From: an uncultured Dehalococcoidia bacterium
GTDB taxonomy: Bacteria > Chloroflexota > Dehalococcoidia > Lucifugimonadales > Australimonadaceae
DNA: 64,000 nt
Assembly (NCBI GenBank): GCA_958295525.1
Contig: OY282355.1
Coordinates: 334,260 to 398,259, forward strand
Direction of reading: 5' to 3'
In this document: piece by piece, positions 34,574 through 43,866 of the stretch
Numbering within the stretch: position 1 is the first letter of the stretch
Layout of the letters: every line of letters begins with the position of its first letter
The notes under the pieces: model-generated
Seen by the model: only the letters and a program-made list of their open reading frames with translations
Told to the model about the DNA's origin: nothing
Databases searched by the model: none
Translations under genes and position numbers: made by a program

Positions 34574-35443
34574 TTGGCGCAGACAACGACCGATTCTCCA
34601 CGCGACGCCGCCCCTCAGGGCGACGAGACGCTCAGTATGCGCGCGCTCCTCGAGGCGGGCGTCCATTTCGGACATCAGACGCATCGGTGGAACCCGCGGA
34701 TGCGCCGCTTCATCTTCGCGCAGCGCAACGGAATCCACATCGTCGACCTTCAGCAGACGATGGAATTGCTGGAGCAGGCGTGCGCTTACGCCCGCCAGGC
34801 GGCCTCCGAGGGCAAGCGGATTCTGATGGTCGGCACGAAGAAGCAGGCGCAAGACTCCATCAAGGAGGAGGCGCGGAAGGCCGGACAGCACTTCGTCAAC
34901 CAGCGCTGGCTCGGCGGCACGATCACGAACTTCGCCACCATCCAAACCCGCATAGACCACCTCGTCCAGTTGGAGGAACGCAAGGCGCGGGGCGAGTTCG
35001 CGCAACTCCTCAAGAAGGAGGCGCTCAAACTCGACGCCAACATCGACAAACTGAACCGCTACCTGGGGGGCATCAAGGATATGACCTCGCTCCCGGGAGC
35101 GCTCTTCATCGTGGACGTCGGGCGCGAAAACATCGCCGTCGCCGAGGCGCACCGCGCGGGAATCCCCATCATCGCCCTCGTGGACACCGACTGCGACCCC
35201 TCGCGCATAGACTGGCCCATCCCCGGCAACGACGACGCGATCCGCTCCATCCGGCTCATCGCCGGCCAAATCGCCCGCTCCGCGCAGGAAGGCCGCAACG
35301 AGTGGCAGGCGGCGCGCGGCGGCTACAGCCAGGCGCTGGACGAGCCCGTCGATCCGTATCCGTCCGGCGCGGACGAGAGCGCCGGCTACTCCGGCGAGGC
35401 CGCCGACGAACCGGCGGACGAGGGCGAGCCGGAAGAAGCGTAA
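34574..35443 (+). CDS. rpsB: 30S ribosomal protein S2
   Basis: 289 residues. [38 protein letters not shown] and PGALFIVDV are S2 signatures. The start is taken as TTG at 34574 (preceded by GGAAAGGC), giving 21 residues before the conserved MRALLEAG; an ATG at 34637 is the alternative. An acidic tail of about 35 residues ([16 protein letters not shown]) is an extension beyond the core. It opens the rpsB-tsf-pyrH-frr-uppS operon. Confidence 0.95.
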   Translation: MAQTTTDSPRDAAPQGDETLSMRALLEAGVHFGHQTHRWNPRMRRFIFAQRNGIHIVDLQQTMELLEQACAYARQAASEGKRILMVGTKKQAQDSIKEEARKAGQHFVNQRWLGGTITNFATIQTRIDHLVQLEERKARGEFAQLLKKEALKLDANIDKLNRYLGGIKDMTSLPGALFIVDVGRENIAVAEAHRAGIPIIALVDTDCDPSRIDWPIPGNDDAIRSIRLIAGQIARSAQEGRNEWQAARGGYSQALDEPVDPYPSGADESAGYSGEAADEPADEGEPEEA

Positions 35444-35549
35444 CGCCTCCGCTCCGGCGGACGGCGGAATTCCTAGAAATTCCTAGCAGCGATCCCGCGA
35501 ACCGGCCTCAGAACGGGCCCGAAGAGCGAGAAGGAACGAGGTTAGCCAA

Positions 35550-36053
35550 GTGCAGGTTTCCACCGAATCCATCCGCCTGCTCCGCGAGCGCACAGGGGCG
35601 GGCATTATGGACTCCAAGCGCGCGCTCGAGGCGTCGGAGGGCGATTTTGACAAGGCGGAGGCGGCCCTCCGCGAGAAGGGCGCCGCAAGGGCGGCGTCCA
35701 AGTCCGACCGCGCCACCGCCGAGGGCGTCATAGACTCCTACATTCACGCGGGCAGCCGCATCGGCGCGATGGTCGAACTCAACTGCGAGACGGACTTCGT
35801 GGGAAGAACGCCGGAGTTCCGCGAACTCGCGCACAACATCGCAATGCAGGTCGCCGCGATGGCCCCGCTCTACCTCGACGAGGACGAACTTCCGCAGGAC
35901 GGCGAGGCGAACCCGGAGGAGGTTTGCCTCCTCAAGCAGTCCTTCATCAAAGAGCCGGGCAAGACGATCGGCGACCTGATTATGGACGTTCGCGCCAAAG
36001 TGGGCGAGAACATCCGCGTGGGGCGCTTCGTCCGCTTCGGGCTGGGACAGTAG
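35550..36053 (+). CDS. tsf: Translation elongation factor Ts (short form)
   Basis: 167 residues. The N-terminal UBA part has LRERTGAGIMDSKRALEASE, and the core has ELNCETDFVGRTPEF. The protein is of the short type with one core subdomain, as in Thermus, rather than the roughly 280-residue form of E. coli. It recycles EF-Tu by releasing GDP. The start is GTG at 35550 with AAGGAACGAGG upstream. It lies 106 bases after rpsB. Confidence 0.94.
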   Translation: MQVSTESIRLLRERTGAGIMDSKRALEASEGDFDKAEAALREKGAARAASKSDRATAEGVIDSYIHAGSRIGAMVELNCETDFVGRTPEFRELAHNIAMQVAAMAPLYLDEDELPQDGEANPEEVCLLKQSFIKEPGKTIGDLIMDVRAKVGENIRVGRFVRFGLGQ

Positions 36054-36815
<762 letters not shown>

Positions 36816-36839
36816 TCCCAATCAGAGAAAGGCTCCACG

Positions 36840-37415
36840 ATGGCGGACGAGAACGAAGACGCGCAACTCATCCTGATGGACGCCGCGGAGCGTATGGAGA
36901 AGTCCGTCGCCGTGCTCCGGCACGAGGCCGCCTCCATCCGCACCGGGCGGGCGAACCCCGATATGCTCGACGCCGTGCGCGTCGAGGTCTACGGCTCCTC
37001 GATGCTCCTCAACCAACTCGCCACCGTCACCGCGCCCGACGCCCGGCTGCTCGTCGTTCAGCCGTTCGACAAAGGCAACGTCGGCGTCATTCAGAAGGAA
37101 CTGCTGCGCGCCGACCTCGGCCTCACGCCCAGCAACGACGGCGCCGTGGTGCGCCTGCCGATTCCCGTGATGACGCAGGAGCGCCGTCAGGAGATGATCA
37201 AGCGCTTGCATCGCCTCCGCGAGGACGCCCACGTCGCCATTCGCAACGTCCGGCGCGACGCGCTCGACCAACTGCGGAGGCTCGAGAAGAACAAGGAAAT
37301 CTCGCAGGACGACCTCCACCGCGACCAGGAGCGCCTTCAGAAGATCACGGACGAGCACGTGGCGAAGGCCGACGAGGCGAGCGACAAGAAGGAAGCGGAG
37401 TTGATGGAGGTCTAG
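36840..37415 (+). CDS. frr: Ribosome recycling factor
   Basis: 191 residues. EKSVAVLRHEAASIRTGRAN is the conserved arginine-bearing helix that contacts the ribosome; VVQPFDK and the C-terminal helix with VRRDALDQLRRLEKNKEISQ complete the fold. It releases the 70S complex after termination with EF-G. It lies 24 bases after pyrH with AGAAAGG upstream. Confidence 0.95.
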   Translation: MADENEDAQLILMDAAERMEKSVAVLRHEAASIRTGRANPDMLDAVRVEVYGSSMLLNQLATVTAPDARLLVVQPFDKGNVGVIQKELLRADLGLTPSNDGAVVRLPIPVMTQERRQEMIKRLHRLREDAHVAIRNVRRDALDQLRRLEKNKEISQDDLHRDQERLQKITDEHVAKADEASDKKEAELMEV

Positions 37416-37422
37416 GGCGGCG

Positions 37423-38166
37423 ATGACGCTCCAGGCTCCCTCGCAGAACGCCGTCCGCGCCGCCGACCCGGCCGCGCCGCGCCACGTCGCCATCATTATG
37501 GACGGCAACGGGCGCTGGGCGAACGAGCGCGGCATGCCGCGGCTCTCCGGGCACAAAGCCGGAACCGGGAACTTCCACCGCGTCCTGCGAACGTTCCACG
37601 AGCGGGGGGTGGATTTCGTGACGCTCTACGCCTTCTCCACCGAAAACTGGAGCAGGCCCCCCGCCGAGGTGAGCGGCCTCCTCAGTCTCCTCACCGCCGT
37701 CATCGCCTCCAGTATGGACGAACTGCACGAAAACAACGTCCGCATCCGCCACCTTGGGGAACTGCGGCATCTGCCGGACGACCTCGCGGAGGCGATACGG
37801 GGCGCCGTCGCCCGCACCGGAGGCAACTCCGGCCTCGAGTTGTGCGTCGCGTTCGACTACGGCGGGCGCGCCGAGATCGTCCGCGCCGTCCGCCGCATCG
37901 TCGCCGCCGGAACCGCCCCGGAGCAGGTGACCGAGGAACTGATCAGCGCCAATCTCTACTTGCCCGACGTGCCCGACCCCGACCTCATCATTCGCACCGC
38001 CGGCGAGCAGCGGCTCAGCAACTTCCTCATCTGGCAGGCCGCCTACAGCGAGTACTACCACACGCCCGTCTACTGGCCGGACTTCGACGCGGAGGAGGCG
38101 GAGCGGGCGCTGGCGGAGTACAAACGCCGCCGCCGCCGCTTCGGGGCGCTGCCCGAGGAGGGGTGA
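37423..38166 (+). CDS. uppS: Isoprenyl transferase (undecaprenyl diphosphate synthase)
   Basis: 247 residues. HVAIIMDGNGRWANERG contains the catalytic Asp that binds diphosphate, FSTENWSRP is next, and DLIIRTAGEQRLSNFLIWQ with the ending YYHTPVYWPDF are all UppS signatures. It makes the C55 lipid carrier for wall precursors. The start is 7 bases after frr. In many bacteria cdsA follows directly, but here two unrelated genes intervene. Confidence 0.95.
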   Translation: MTLQAPSQNAVRAADPAAPRHVAIIMDGNGRWANERGMPRLSGHKAGTGNFHRVLRTFHERGVDFVTLYAFSTENWSRPPAEVSGLLSLLTAVIASSMDELHENNVRIRHLGELRHLPDDLAEAIRGAVARTGGNSGLELCVAFDYGGRAEIVRAVRRIVAAGTAPEQVTEELISANLYLPDVPDPDLIIRTAGEQRLSNFLIWQAAYSEYYHTPVYWPDFDAEEAERALAEYKRRRRRFGALPEEG

Positions 38167-38270
38167 CGCGAGGGGCGGCGAGGGCGCCTTGCCCGTTCCC
38201 GGCTTCCTCTGTACTATGCGTCTACGCCTAACGAATGAGCGAGCAAGACGACGCGATGACGAAGTTGGTG

Positions 38271-38276
38271 TATAAT
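38271..38276 (+). promoter_or_regulatory. -10 box of the AAA/DUF4276 cassette
   Basis: A perfect TATAAT ends 7 bases before the ATG at 38284. The cassette thus seems to have its own leaderless promoter inside the operon. No -35 hexamer is clear. Confidence 0.65.
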
Positions 38277-38283
38277 GCGCGCT

Positions 38284-39489
38284 ATGACGCAGTTCATCGA
38301 AAATATCCGGCTGGACGGCATCCTCTCCTACGGAAGAGCTGAGTTGGCGTTTCCTCTGAAGCCGCTCAATGTCCTCATCGGCCCGAATACGTCGGGGAAG
38401 TCAAACCTGATCGAAGCCTTGTCGCTCCTCGCGGCGGCGCCCCGTGACCTGCAGGCGGCGATTCGGGAGGACGGAGGCGTCCGCGATTGGATATGGAAGG
38501 GCAGCCGCGAGAACGCCAACGCCAGTGTGGACGTGACCGTTGCCTACGAGAACAAGCCGCAGTTGCGGTACAAACTCTCATTTGCCGATGTTGGGGCTCG
38601 CTTCGAAATCATTGACGAGGCTGTCGAAGACGCCTACCCTCCGGCAGGAAGGGACGAACCGTACTTTTACTACCGCTACCAACACGGACTGCCTGCAGTT
38701 AACGTTAGAACCGAGGAAGGAAGGCTCGACCCTAAACGTTTGCAAGCCAACCGCAACCTCCGGCGTGAACATTTCAAGCCAAGTCAGTCCATCCTATCCC
38801 AATTGAGAAGTCACGACGTTTACCCAGAGTTGACGTACTTGGCCGATGGCTTTGAGAGGATGGCCTTCTACCGGGAATGGAGTTTGGGTCGGCGCGCGCC
38901 TGCCCGTCTTCCGCAAAGTGTAGACCTACCGCAGGACAGCCTACTTGAGAATGCGTCCAACCTAGCCATAGTACTGAGCGCATTGCTGAATGAGCCCGAG
39001 GCAAGAGAGTGGATACTCGGGAGGATGCGTGAGTTTTACCCTTCCATTAGAAATATCCAAACTCCCGTACAGGGCCCCGCTATCCAAGTTTCTTTCCATG
39101 AGGAAGGGTTGAGCCACCCTGTGCCAGCCACGCGGCTTTCCGACGGCAGCATACGCTACCTATGCCTGCTCGCGTCTCTGCGCAACCCTACCCCCCCCCC
39201 GCTCATATGCATAGAGGAGCCGGAGGTTGGCCTGCATCCCGACATTATCCCGGAAGTCGCGCAATTGCTGAAGGATGCCTCCACCCGGTCTCAGATCATC
39301 GCAACCACGCACTCGGACGCCCTTGTGGATGCGCTGACCGACACGCCGGAATCGGTGGTCGTGTGTGAAAAGTTCGATGGAGCGACACAGCTGCGCCGCC
39401 TAGACTCCGAGGAACTCGCAGTTTGGCTTAAGGACTACCGGCTTGGCGAACTCTGGACACGGGGGGACCTCGGAGGCAACAGGTGGTGA
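38284..39489 (+). CDS. AAA ATPase of the OLD/AAA_21 type (cassette gene A)
   Basis: 401 residues. Walker A is GPNTSGKSN near residue 33, the signature-like motif is RLSDGSIRYLCLLASL, Walker B is LICIEEPEVGLHPD, and the switch histidine lies in IATTHSDALVDAL. This is the SMC/RecF-like AAA_21 group, common in anti-phage systems such as RloA/AbiL, PARIS and related. There is no own nuclease domain; the next gene supplies a TOPRIM-like partner. It overlaps that gene by 7 bases. By eye the DNA is less GC-rich than the flanking operon. The ATG at 38275 overlaps the -10 box, so 38284 is used. Confidence 0.8.
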   Translation: MTQFIENIRLDGILSYGRAELAFPLKPLNVLIGPNTSGKSNLIEALSLLAAAPRDLQAAIREDGGVRDWIWKGSRENANASVDVTVAYENKPQLRYKLSFADVGARFEIIDEAVEDAYPPAGRDEPYFYYRYQHGLPAVNVRTEEGRLDPKRLQANRNLRREHFKPSQSILSQLRSHDVYPELTYLADGFERMAFYREWSLGRRAPARLPQSVDLPQDSLLENASNLAIVLSALLNEPEAREWILGRMREFYPSIRNIQTPVQGPAIQVSFHEEGLSHPVPATRLSDGSIRYLCLLASLRNPTPPPLICIEEPEVGLHPDIIPEVAQLLKDASTRSQIIATTHSDALVDALTDTPESVVVCEKFDGATQLRRLDSEELAVWLKDYRLGELWTRGDLGGNRW

Positions 39490-40094
39490 AGGTCAAACTC
39501 CTCGTGGAAGGCGGTGGGGATGGGAAACGAAAGTCCGTGAACAGGGAATGCCGCAAGGGATTCCGTCTCTTCCTGGAGAAGGCCGGAATGGGGCGAATGC
39601 CTGATATTACAGCTTGTGGCGGGCGCCAGAAAGCCTACGATAAGTTCGTGCACGAGCATGGCGATGACAATGCCTTGGTTGTTCTCCTGGTTGACGCCGA
39701 AGGTCCTGTCACTTCCTCGGGCCCGTGGGAACACCTCAAGTCTCGAGACAATTGGAACCGCCCGGCTGGCGCACTGGACGAACAGTGCCACCTGATGACC
39801 CAAGTTATGGAGTCCTGGTTCCTGGCCGACCTCCAAACCCTCCGAGACTACTACGGCCCGGCTTTTCAAGAGAGCGGTCTCCCAAAGTATCTGAACGTAG
39901 AGGATGCGCCCAAGCAGGATGTCATCAACGGCCTAGCCGACGCCACGCGGCGCACCCCGAAGCGCGCTTATGACAAGGGCAAGCACAGTTTCGAGATACT
40001 GGCGAAACTCAGCCCTAGTCAGGTCCAGCAGCAGCAGCAGGCGCCCAGGGCGAAACGCTTCATTGAAGCCATGTCAGGCTTCTGCTCGCAATAG
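39483..40094 (+). CDS. DUF4276 (RloB/AbiLii-like, TOPRIM-type) protein (cassette gene B)
   Basis: 203 residues. The N-terminal LLVEGGGDGKRKS carries the TOPRIM-type Glu9, and VVLLVDAEGP (Asp71, Glu73) is the acidic pair. The segment HLMTQVMESWFLAD (about 104-116) is the strongest mark of DUF4276. Start GTG at 39483 overlaps the ATPase stop with GGAGGCAACAG upstream, so the two are coupled. In known ATPase/DUF4276 or ATPase/TOPRIM pairs the second protein is the effector, probably a nuclease. Here the function is inferred. Confidence 0.78.
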   Translation: MVKVKLLVEGGGDGKRKSVNRECRKGFRLFLEKAGMGRMPDITACGGRQKAYDKFVHEHGDDNALVVLLVDAEGPVTSSGPWEHLKSRDNWNRPAGALDEQCHLMTQVMESWFLADLQTLRDYYGPAFQESGLPKYLNVEDAPKQDVINGLADATRRTPKRAYDKGKHSFEILAKLSPSQVQQQQQAPRAKRFIEAMSGFCSQ

Positions 40095-40147
40095 CATCGC
40101 GGTCGCCGCCAAGCGGAAGCGGAACCCTTACGAGCGATACGGAAGCA

Positions 40148-40849
40148 ATGACTCCCTCCGGCCAAAGCGAACTGCGCCTGCGCCTCATCAGCGCGGCGGT
40201 CGGCCTGCCGCTGCTGCTCAGCGTCGTCTGGGCGGGCGGCGCGCTGTTCGTCGCCGTCGCCGCGGCCGCCGCGCTGCTCGCCGTCCGCGAACTGCTGGGG
40301 CTGCTCCGCGCCGCGCGAATCGCGCAGGGGGGCGGCGAGGAACGCAGGAACGACGGCGCGGCGCGCGACTGGGCGATGGCCGTGATCGGCGTCTGCTACA
40401 TCGCAGGGCCGTTCGCCGCGCTCGCGCTCACGCGCCTCGGCGACGCCGGGCTGCAATGGGTCGCGCTGGCGTTTCTCGCAACGTTCGCAACGGACACGGG
40501 CGCCTACGCCGTCGGCAAAGCGATAGGGCGGCGCAAAATGGCGCCGTCGGTGTCGCCGGGCAAGACGTGGGAGGGAGCGGCCGGCGGGCTGCTGGGCGCG
40601 GCGGGAGCGTCGGTCGCGCTCGTCCATCTGCTTGACGGCGTGGAGAGCCGCGTCTGGCCCGCGCTCGCGCTGGGGCTCGCCATCGGCGTCGCGGCGCAGG
40701 CCGGCGACCTGCTGGAGTCGAAACTCAAGCGCCTGGCGGGCGCGAAGAACTCGGGCCGCCTCATACCGGGGCACGGCGGGCTGCTCGACCGCCTCGATAG
40801 TCTTGTTCCCGTGTTCCCGCTCGTCTACTATGCCAGCCGCGTATGGTGA
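40148..40849 (+). CDS. cdsA: Phosphatidate cytidylyltransferase
   Basis: 233 residues with about six to seven membrane helices. The C-terminal signature SKLKRLAGAKNSGRLIPGHG with GGLLDRLDSL is that of CDP-diglyceride synthase, though the usual KDSG reads KNSG. TDTGAYAVGKAIGRRKMAPSV with SPGKTWEG is also typical. It makes CDP-diacylglycerol for phospholipids. In many bacteria cdsA directly follows uppS; here it lies 54 bases after the AAA/DUF4276 cassette. Confidence 0.92.
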   Translation: MTPSGQSELRLRLISAAVGLPLLLSVVWAGGALFVAVAAAAALLAVRELLGLLRAARIAQGGGEERRNDGAARDWAMAVIGVCYIAGPFAALALTRLGDAGLQWVALAFLATFATDTGAYAVGKAIGRRKMAPSVSPGKTWEGAAGGLLGAAGASVALVHLLDGVESRVWPALALGLAIGVAAQAGDLLESKLKRLAGAKNSGRLIPGHGGLLDRLDSLVPVFPLVYYASRVW

Positions 40850-40863
40850 GGAGGCAAGCAGCG

Positions 40864-41247
40864 ATGACGCCGACGAAAACGGCGCGGCGCCGCCCGCTAG
40901 CCGCCGCCGCGCTCGCGCTGCTCGCCTTCGCGGGAGCGTTGGCCTGCGGCGGAGACGGCGGCGCGGACGCGGACACGGAGGAAGGAAAGCGCCTGTTCAA
41001 CGCCAACTGCGCCTCGTGCCACGGCTTGGAGGCGGCGGGAACGGACAACGGGCCGCCGCTCGTTCATCTCTACTACGCGCCCGGCCACCACAACGACGAC
41101 GCCATTCGCCGCGCCGTGCGGAACGGCGTTACGCAGCATCACTGGTTCTTCGGCGATATGCCCCCGGCGCCTAACGTCTCCGACGACGAGATCGAGCAAA
41201 TCATTCGCTACGTCCGCGAAACGCAGCGGGCGAACGGAATAGAGTAG
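40864..41247 (+). CDS. Class I c-type cytochrome lipoprotein
   Basis: 127 residues. A lipobox-like ALAC (Cys28) ends the signal, followed by the single heme motif CASCH and a likely axial Met in GDMPPAPN. It is a mono-heme membrane-anchored electron carrier. The ATG at 40864 has GAGGAGG upstream; a start at 40843 overlaps cdsA. It lies between cdsA and dxr, an unusual place for a cytochrome. The redox partners are unknown. Confidence 0.85.
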   Translation: MTPTKTARRRPLAAAALALLAFAGALACGGDGGADADTEEGKRLFNANCASCHGLEAAGTDNGPPLVHLYYAPGHHNDDAIRRAVRNGVTQHHWFFGDMPPAPNVSDDEIEQIIRYVRETQRANGIE

Positions 41248-41261
41248 GCGGGGCCGCGCTT

Positions 41262-42392
41262 ATGAAAAACATCGTCGTGCTCGGATCCACCGGCTCCATC
41301 GGAACGCAGACGCTGGACGTCGTGCGCGCGCTGCCGGGCGAGTTCCGCGTCGCCGGGCTGGCCGCCGGACGCAACACCGACCTGCTCAGCGATCAGATCG
41401 CCGAATTCGCGCCGCGCATGGCGTGGGCGGAGGCGGGGCGCGAGCGCGTCGCGGACTCAGGCGCGGCGCTCGTCCCGCCCGAGGAGATGGTTGCGGCGCC
41501 CGACGTCGACCTCGTGATGATGGCGACGACCGGCCGCGCCGGGCTGATTCCGACGCTCGGCGCGCTGCGGGCGGGCAAGGCGGTCGCTCTCGCCAACAAG
41601 GAGGTCGTCGTGATGGCCGGCGACCTGGTGACCCGCGCCGCCGCCGAGCATAACGCGCCCCTTCTGCCCGTGGACAGCGAGCCGTCGGCGCTGTGGCAGT
41701 GCCTGCGCGGCGAGACGGAGCCTGTCCGCAGGCTCATCATCACTGCGTCCGGCGGGCCGTTCCGCGCCCGCCCGCTCGACGAGATCGCCCGCGTGACGCC
41801 CGATGAGGCGCTGGCGCATCCCACGTGGGTGATGGGGCGCAAGATTACGATAGACTCCGCCACGCTAATGAACAAAGGATTCGAGGTGATCGAGAGCCGC
41901 TGGCTGTTCGGCGTTCCGTTCGAGCGGATAGCAGTCGTGGTGCATCCGCAGAGCGTGATTCATTCGATGGCGGAGTTGGCCGACGGCTCGGTGAAGGCGC
42001 AGATGGGGCCGCCGGATATGCGGCTGCCCATTCAGGCCGCGCTCTCCTACCCCGCCCGCGTGGACAACGGCGCCTTGCCGCGGTACGACCCGCTCGCGTG
42101 GCCGTCGCTCACGTTCGAGCCGCTGGACGCCGCCCGCTACCCCTGCTTCGCCGCAGCGGTTGAGGCGGGGCGCGAAGGGCGGACGTACCCCGTCGCGCTC
42201 AGCGCCGCGGATGAAGTCGCGGTTCACTCGTTCCTCGACGGACGCATCGGATTCGGCGACATTCACCGCATCGTGCAGAGCGTGCTCGACAGGCACGAGC
42301 CGTTCGAGGCGTCGTCGGTCGAGGCCGTGCTCGAGGCCGACGAGTGGGCGCGCCGCCAGGCGGTCGAGGCGGCGGAAGGAGCGCGGCGGTGA
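41262..42392 (+). CDS. dxr: 1-deoxy-D-xylulose 5-phosphate reductoisomerase
   Basis: 376 residues. The NADPH motif is VVLGSTGSIGTQTLD, and LPVDSEPSALWQCL, ITASGGPFR, and MGRKITIDSATLMNKGFEVIE split over about residues 190-210 are the metal/substrate motifs of DXR. It makes MEP, the first committed step of the non-mevalonate isoprenoid pathway, the pathway that feeds UppS. Start ATG at 41262, 14 bases after the cytochrome gene. Its stop overlaps the GTG of rseP. Confidence 0.95.
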   Translation: MKNIVVLGSTGSIGTQTLDVVRALPGEFRVAGLAAGRNTDLLSDQIAEFAPRMAWAEAGRERVADSGAALVPPEEMVAAPDVDLVMMATTGRAGLIPTLGALRAGKAVALANKEVVVMAGDLVTRAAAEHNAPLLPVDSEPSALWQCLRGETEPVRRLIITASGGPFRARPLDEIARVTPDEALAHPTWVMGRKITIDSATLMNKGFEVIESRWLFGVPFERIAVVVHPQSVIHSMAELADGSVKAQMGPPDMRLPIQAALSYPARVDNGALPRYDPLAWPSLTFEPLDAARYPCFAAAVEAGREGRTYPVALSAADEVAVHSFLDGRIGFGDIHRIVQSVLDRHEPFEASSVEAVLEADEWARRQAVEAAEGARR

Positions 42393-43687
42393 TCGTCACG
42401 ATTCTCCTTTTCGTCGCCGTGCTCGGGTTCCTCGTCGTGATGCACGAGTTGGGGCATTTCACGGTCGCCAAACTTGCGAAAGTTCGCGTCTTGGAGTTCG
42501 GGGTCGGCCTGCCGCCGCGCGTCTTCGGCTTCACGCGGGGCGGGACGCTCTACTCGCTCAACCTGCTGCCCATCGGCGGATTTGTGCGGATGCTGGGGGA
42601 AGAGGACCCGTCGGCGCCGGATAGTTTCGCGGCCAAGCCCGCCTGGCAGCGGCTCGCGATTCTCGCGGCGGGCCCCGCGATGAACGCCGTCCTGCCGGTC
42701 GTTCTGCTGACCGCCGTCTTTATGCTGCCGCAATCCGTTCCCGTGACCGACGTGGCCGTAACGGGCGTCTCGCCCGATTCTCCCGCCGCCCAGGGGGGCG
42801 TCTTGCCCGGCGACGTCGTGCGAACCGCCGACGGCAGGCGCGTCCGAACGTCCGGCGACCTCGTCACGGCGATCAACGTCCGGCTCGGCGCCGACACGCG
42901 CTGGATCGTCGAGCGCGGCGGACGGCTCGTGGAACTCCATATCGCCGAGGCCCGCGTCGCGCCGCCGTCGGGGCAGGGCGCCGTCGGCGTGAGCCTCGCC
43001 GACGCGCGGCTGTCCGTCGAGGGCGTATCCCGCGGCTCGCCCGCCGCGAGGAGCGGACTGCAGGCGGGCGACTTCATCCTCGGCGTGGGCGGACAGCGCA
43101 TCCTCAGCGAGGAGAACTTGCGGGACGCGCTCGCCGCCGCTTCGGATGCGCCGCAAGACGCGCCCGCGACGGTGACGGCGCTGCGCGGAGGCGAGGTCGT
43201 GACGCTGGAACTGCCGCCGGACGCCGGCGCGCTCGACGGCCTGAGCGTGGCGTCGAAGCCGGAGGAGCGGCAATCGCTGGGGCCAATCGCCGCGCTCGGC
43301 GCAGGGCTGGGGCGCATCGGCGACATCCTGCTGCTCGTCCGCAACGAGGCGTCGCGCTGGATAGCGGGCGCGGCCAGCATCGAGGTCGCGGGTCCCATCG
43401 GCATCGCGCAGATCACGGGCGACGTGGCGCGCATCGGCATCAACCCGCTCATCACGTGGACGGCGCTCCTCTCCCTGAACCTCGCCGTCGTCAACCTGCT
43501 GCCCATCCCCGCGCTCGACGGCGGACGCATCGCGTTCGTGCTGGTGGAATTGGCGCGCGGAGGCCGCCGCCTCGCGCCGAGCAAAGAGCGGTTCGTCCAC
43601 GCGGTGGGGTTCGCTCTGCTCATCGGCCTGATCGTCGCCGTCTCCGTGAACGACATCCGTCGCTTGCTGTCGGGCTGGAGCATTTGA
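42389..43687 (+). CDS. rseP: Site-2 metalloprotease RseP
   Basis: 432 residues. The zinc site is VMHELGHF (His19, Glu20, His23) in the first helix, and the third ligand lies in NLLPIPALDGGRI near the C-terminus. Two PDZ domains lie between, marked by VLPGDVVRTADGRR and GLQAGDFILGVGGQR. It cleaves membrane-embedded regulators such as anti-sigma factors. The GTG at 42389 overlaps the dxr stop. It ends the operon. Its anti-sigma substrate is not encoded nearby. Confidence 0.92.
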   Translation: MIVTILLFVAVLGFLVVMHELGHFTVAKLAKVRVLEFGVGLPPRVFGFTRGGTLYSLNLLPIGGFVRMLGEEDPSAPDSFAAKPAWQRLAILAAGPAMNAVLPVVLLTAVFMLPQSVPVTDVAVTGVSPDSPAAQGGVLPGDVVRTADGRRVRTSGDLVTAINVRLGADTRWIVERGGRLVELHIAEARVAPPSGQGAVGVSLADARLSVEGVSRGSPAARSGLQAGDFILGVGGQRILSEENLRDALAAASDAPQDAPATVTALRGGEVVTLELPPDAGALDGLSVASKPEERQSLGPIAALGAGLGRIGDILLLVRNEASRWIAGAASIEVAGPIGIAQITGDVARIGINPLITWTALLSLNLAVVNLLPIPALDGGRIAFVLVELARGGRRLAPSKERFVHAVGFALLIGLIVAVSVNDIRRLLSGWSI

Positions 43688-43830
43688 TCCCCGCCATTCC
43701 CACGGGGCTAAGGGGTAGGGCGGAAAGGGGCAGGGGGGCTTGTTAGTTGGCGAACGACGCGGCGCTGCGCCCGCAACAAGTTCTTCGTAGGATGACGGCG
43801 CAGGGCGCGGACGATGCGCTGCGCGTGGGG

Positions 43831-43836
43831 TATACT
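43831..43836 (+). promoter_or_regulatory. Candidate -10 box for the amidohydrolase gene
   Basis: TATACT, 31 bases before the start at 43867 and separate from a GGGAGAAGAGG ribosome site. Confidence 0.45.
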
Positions 43837-43866
43837 TGCGGCATCTCGCAACGGGGAGAAGAGGCG

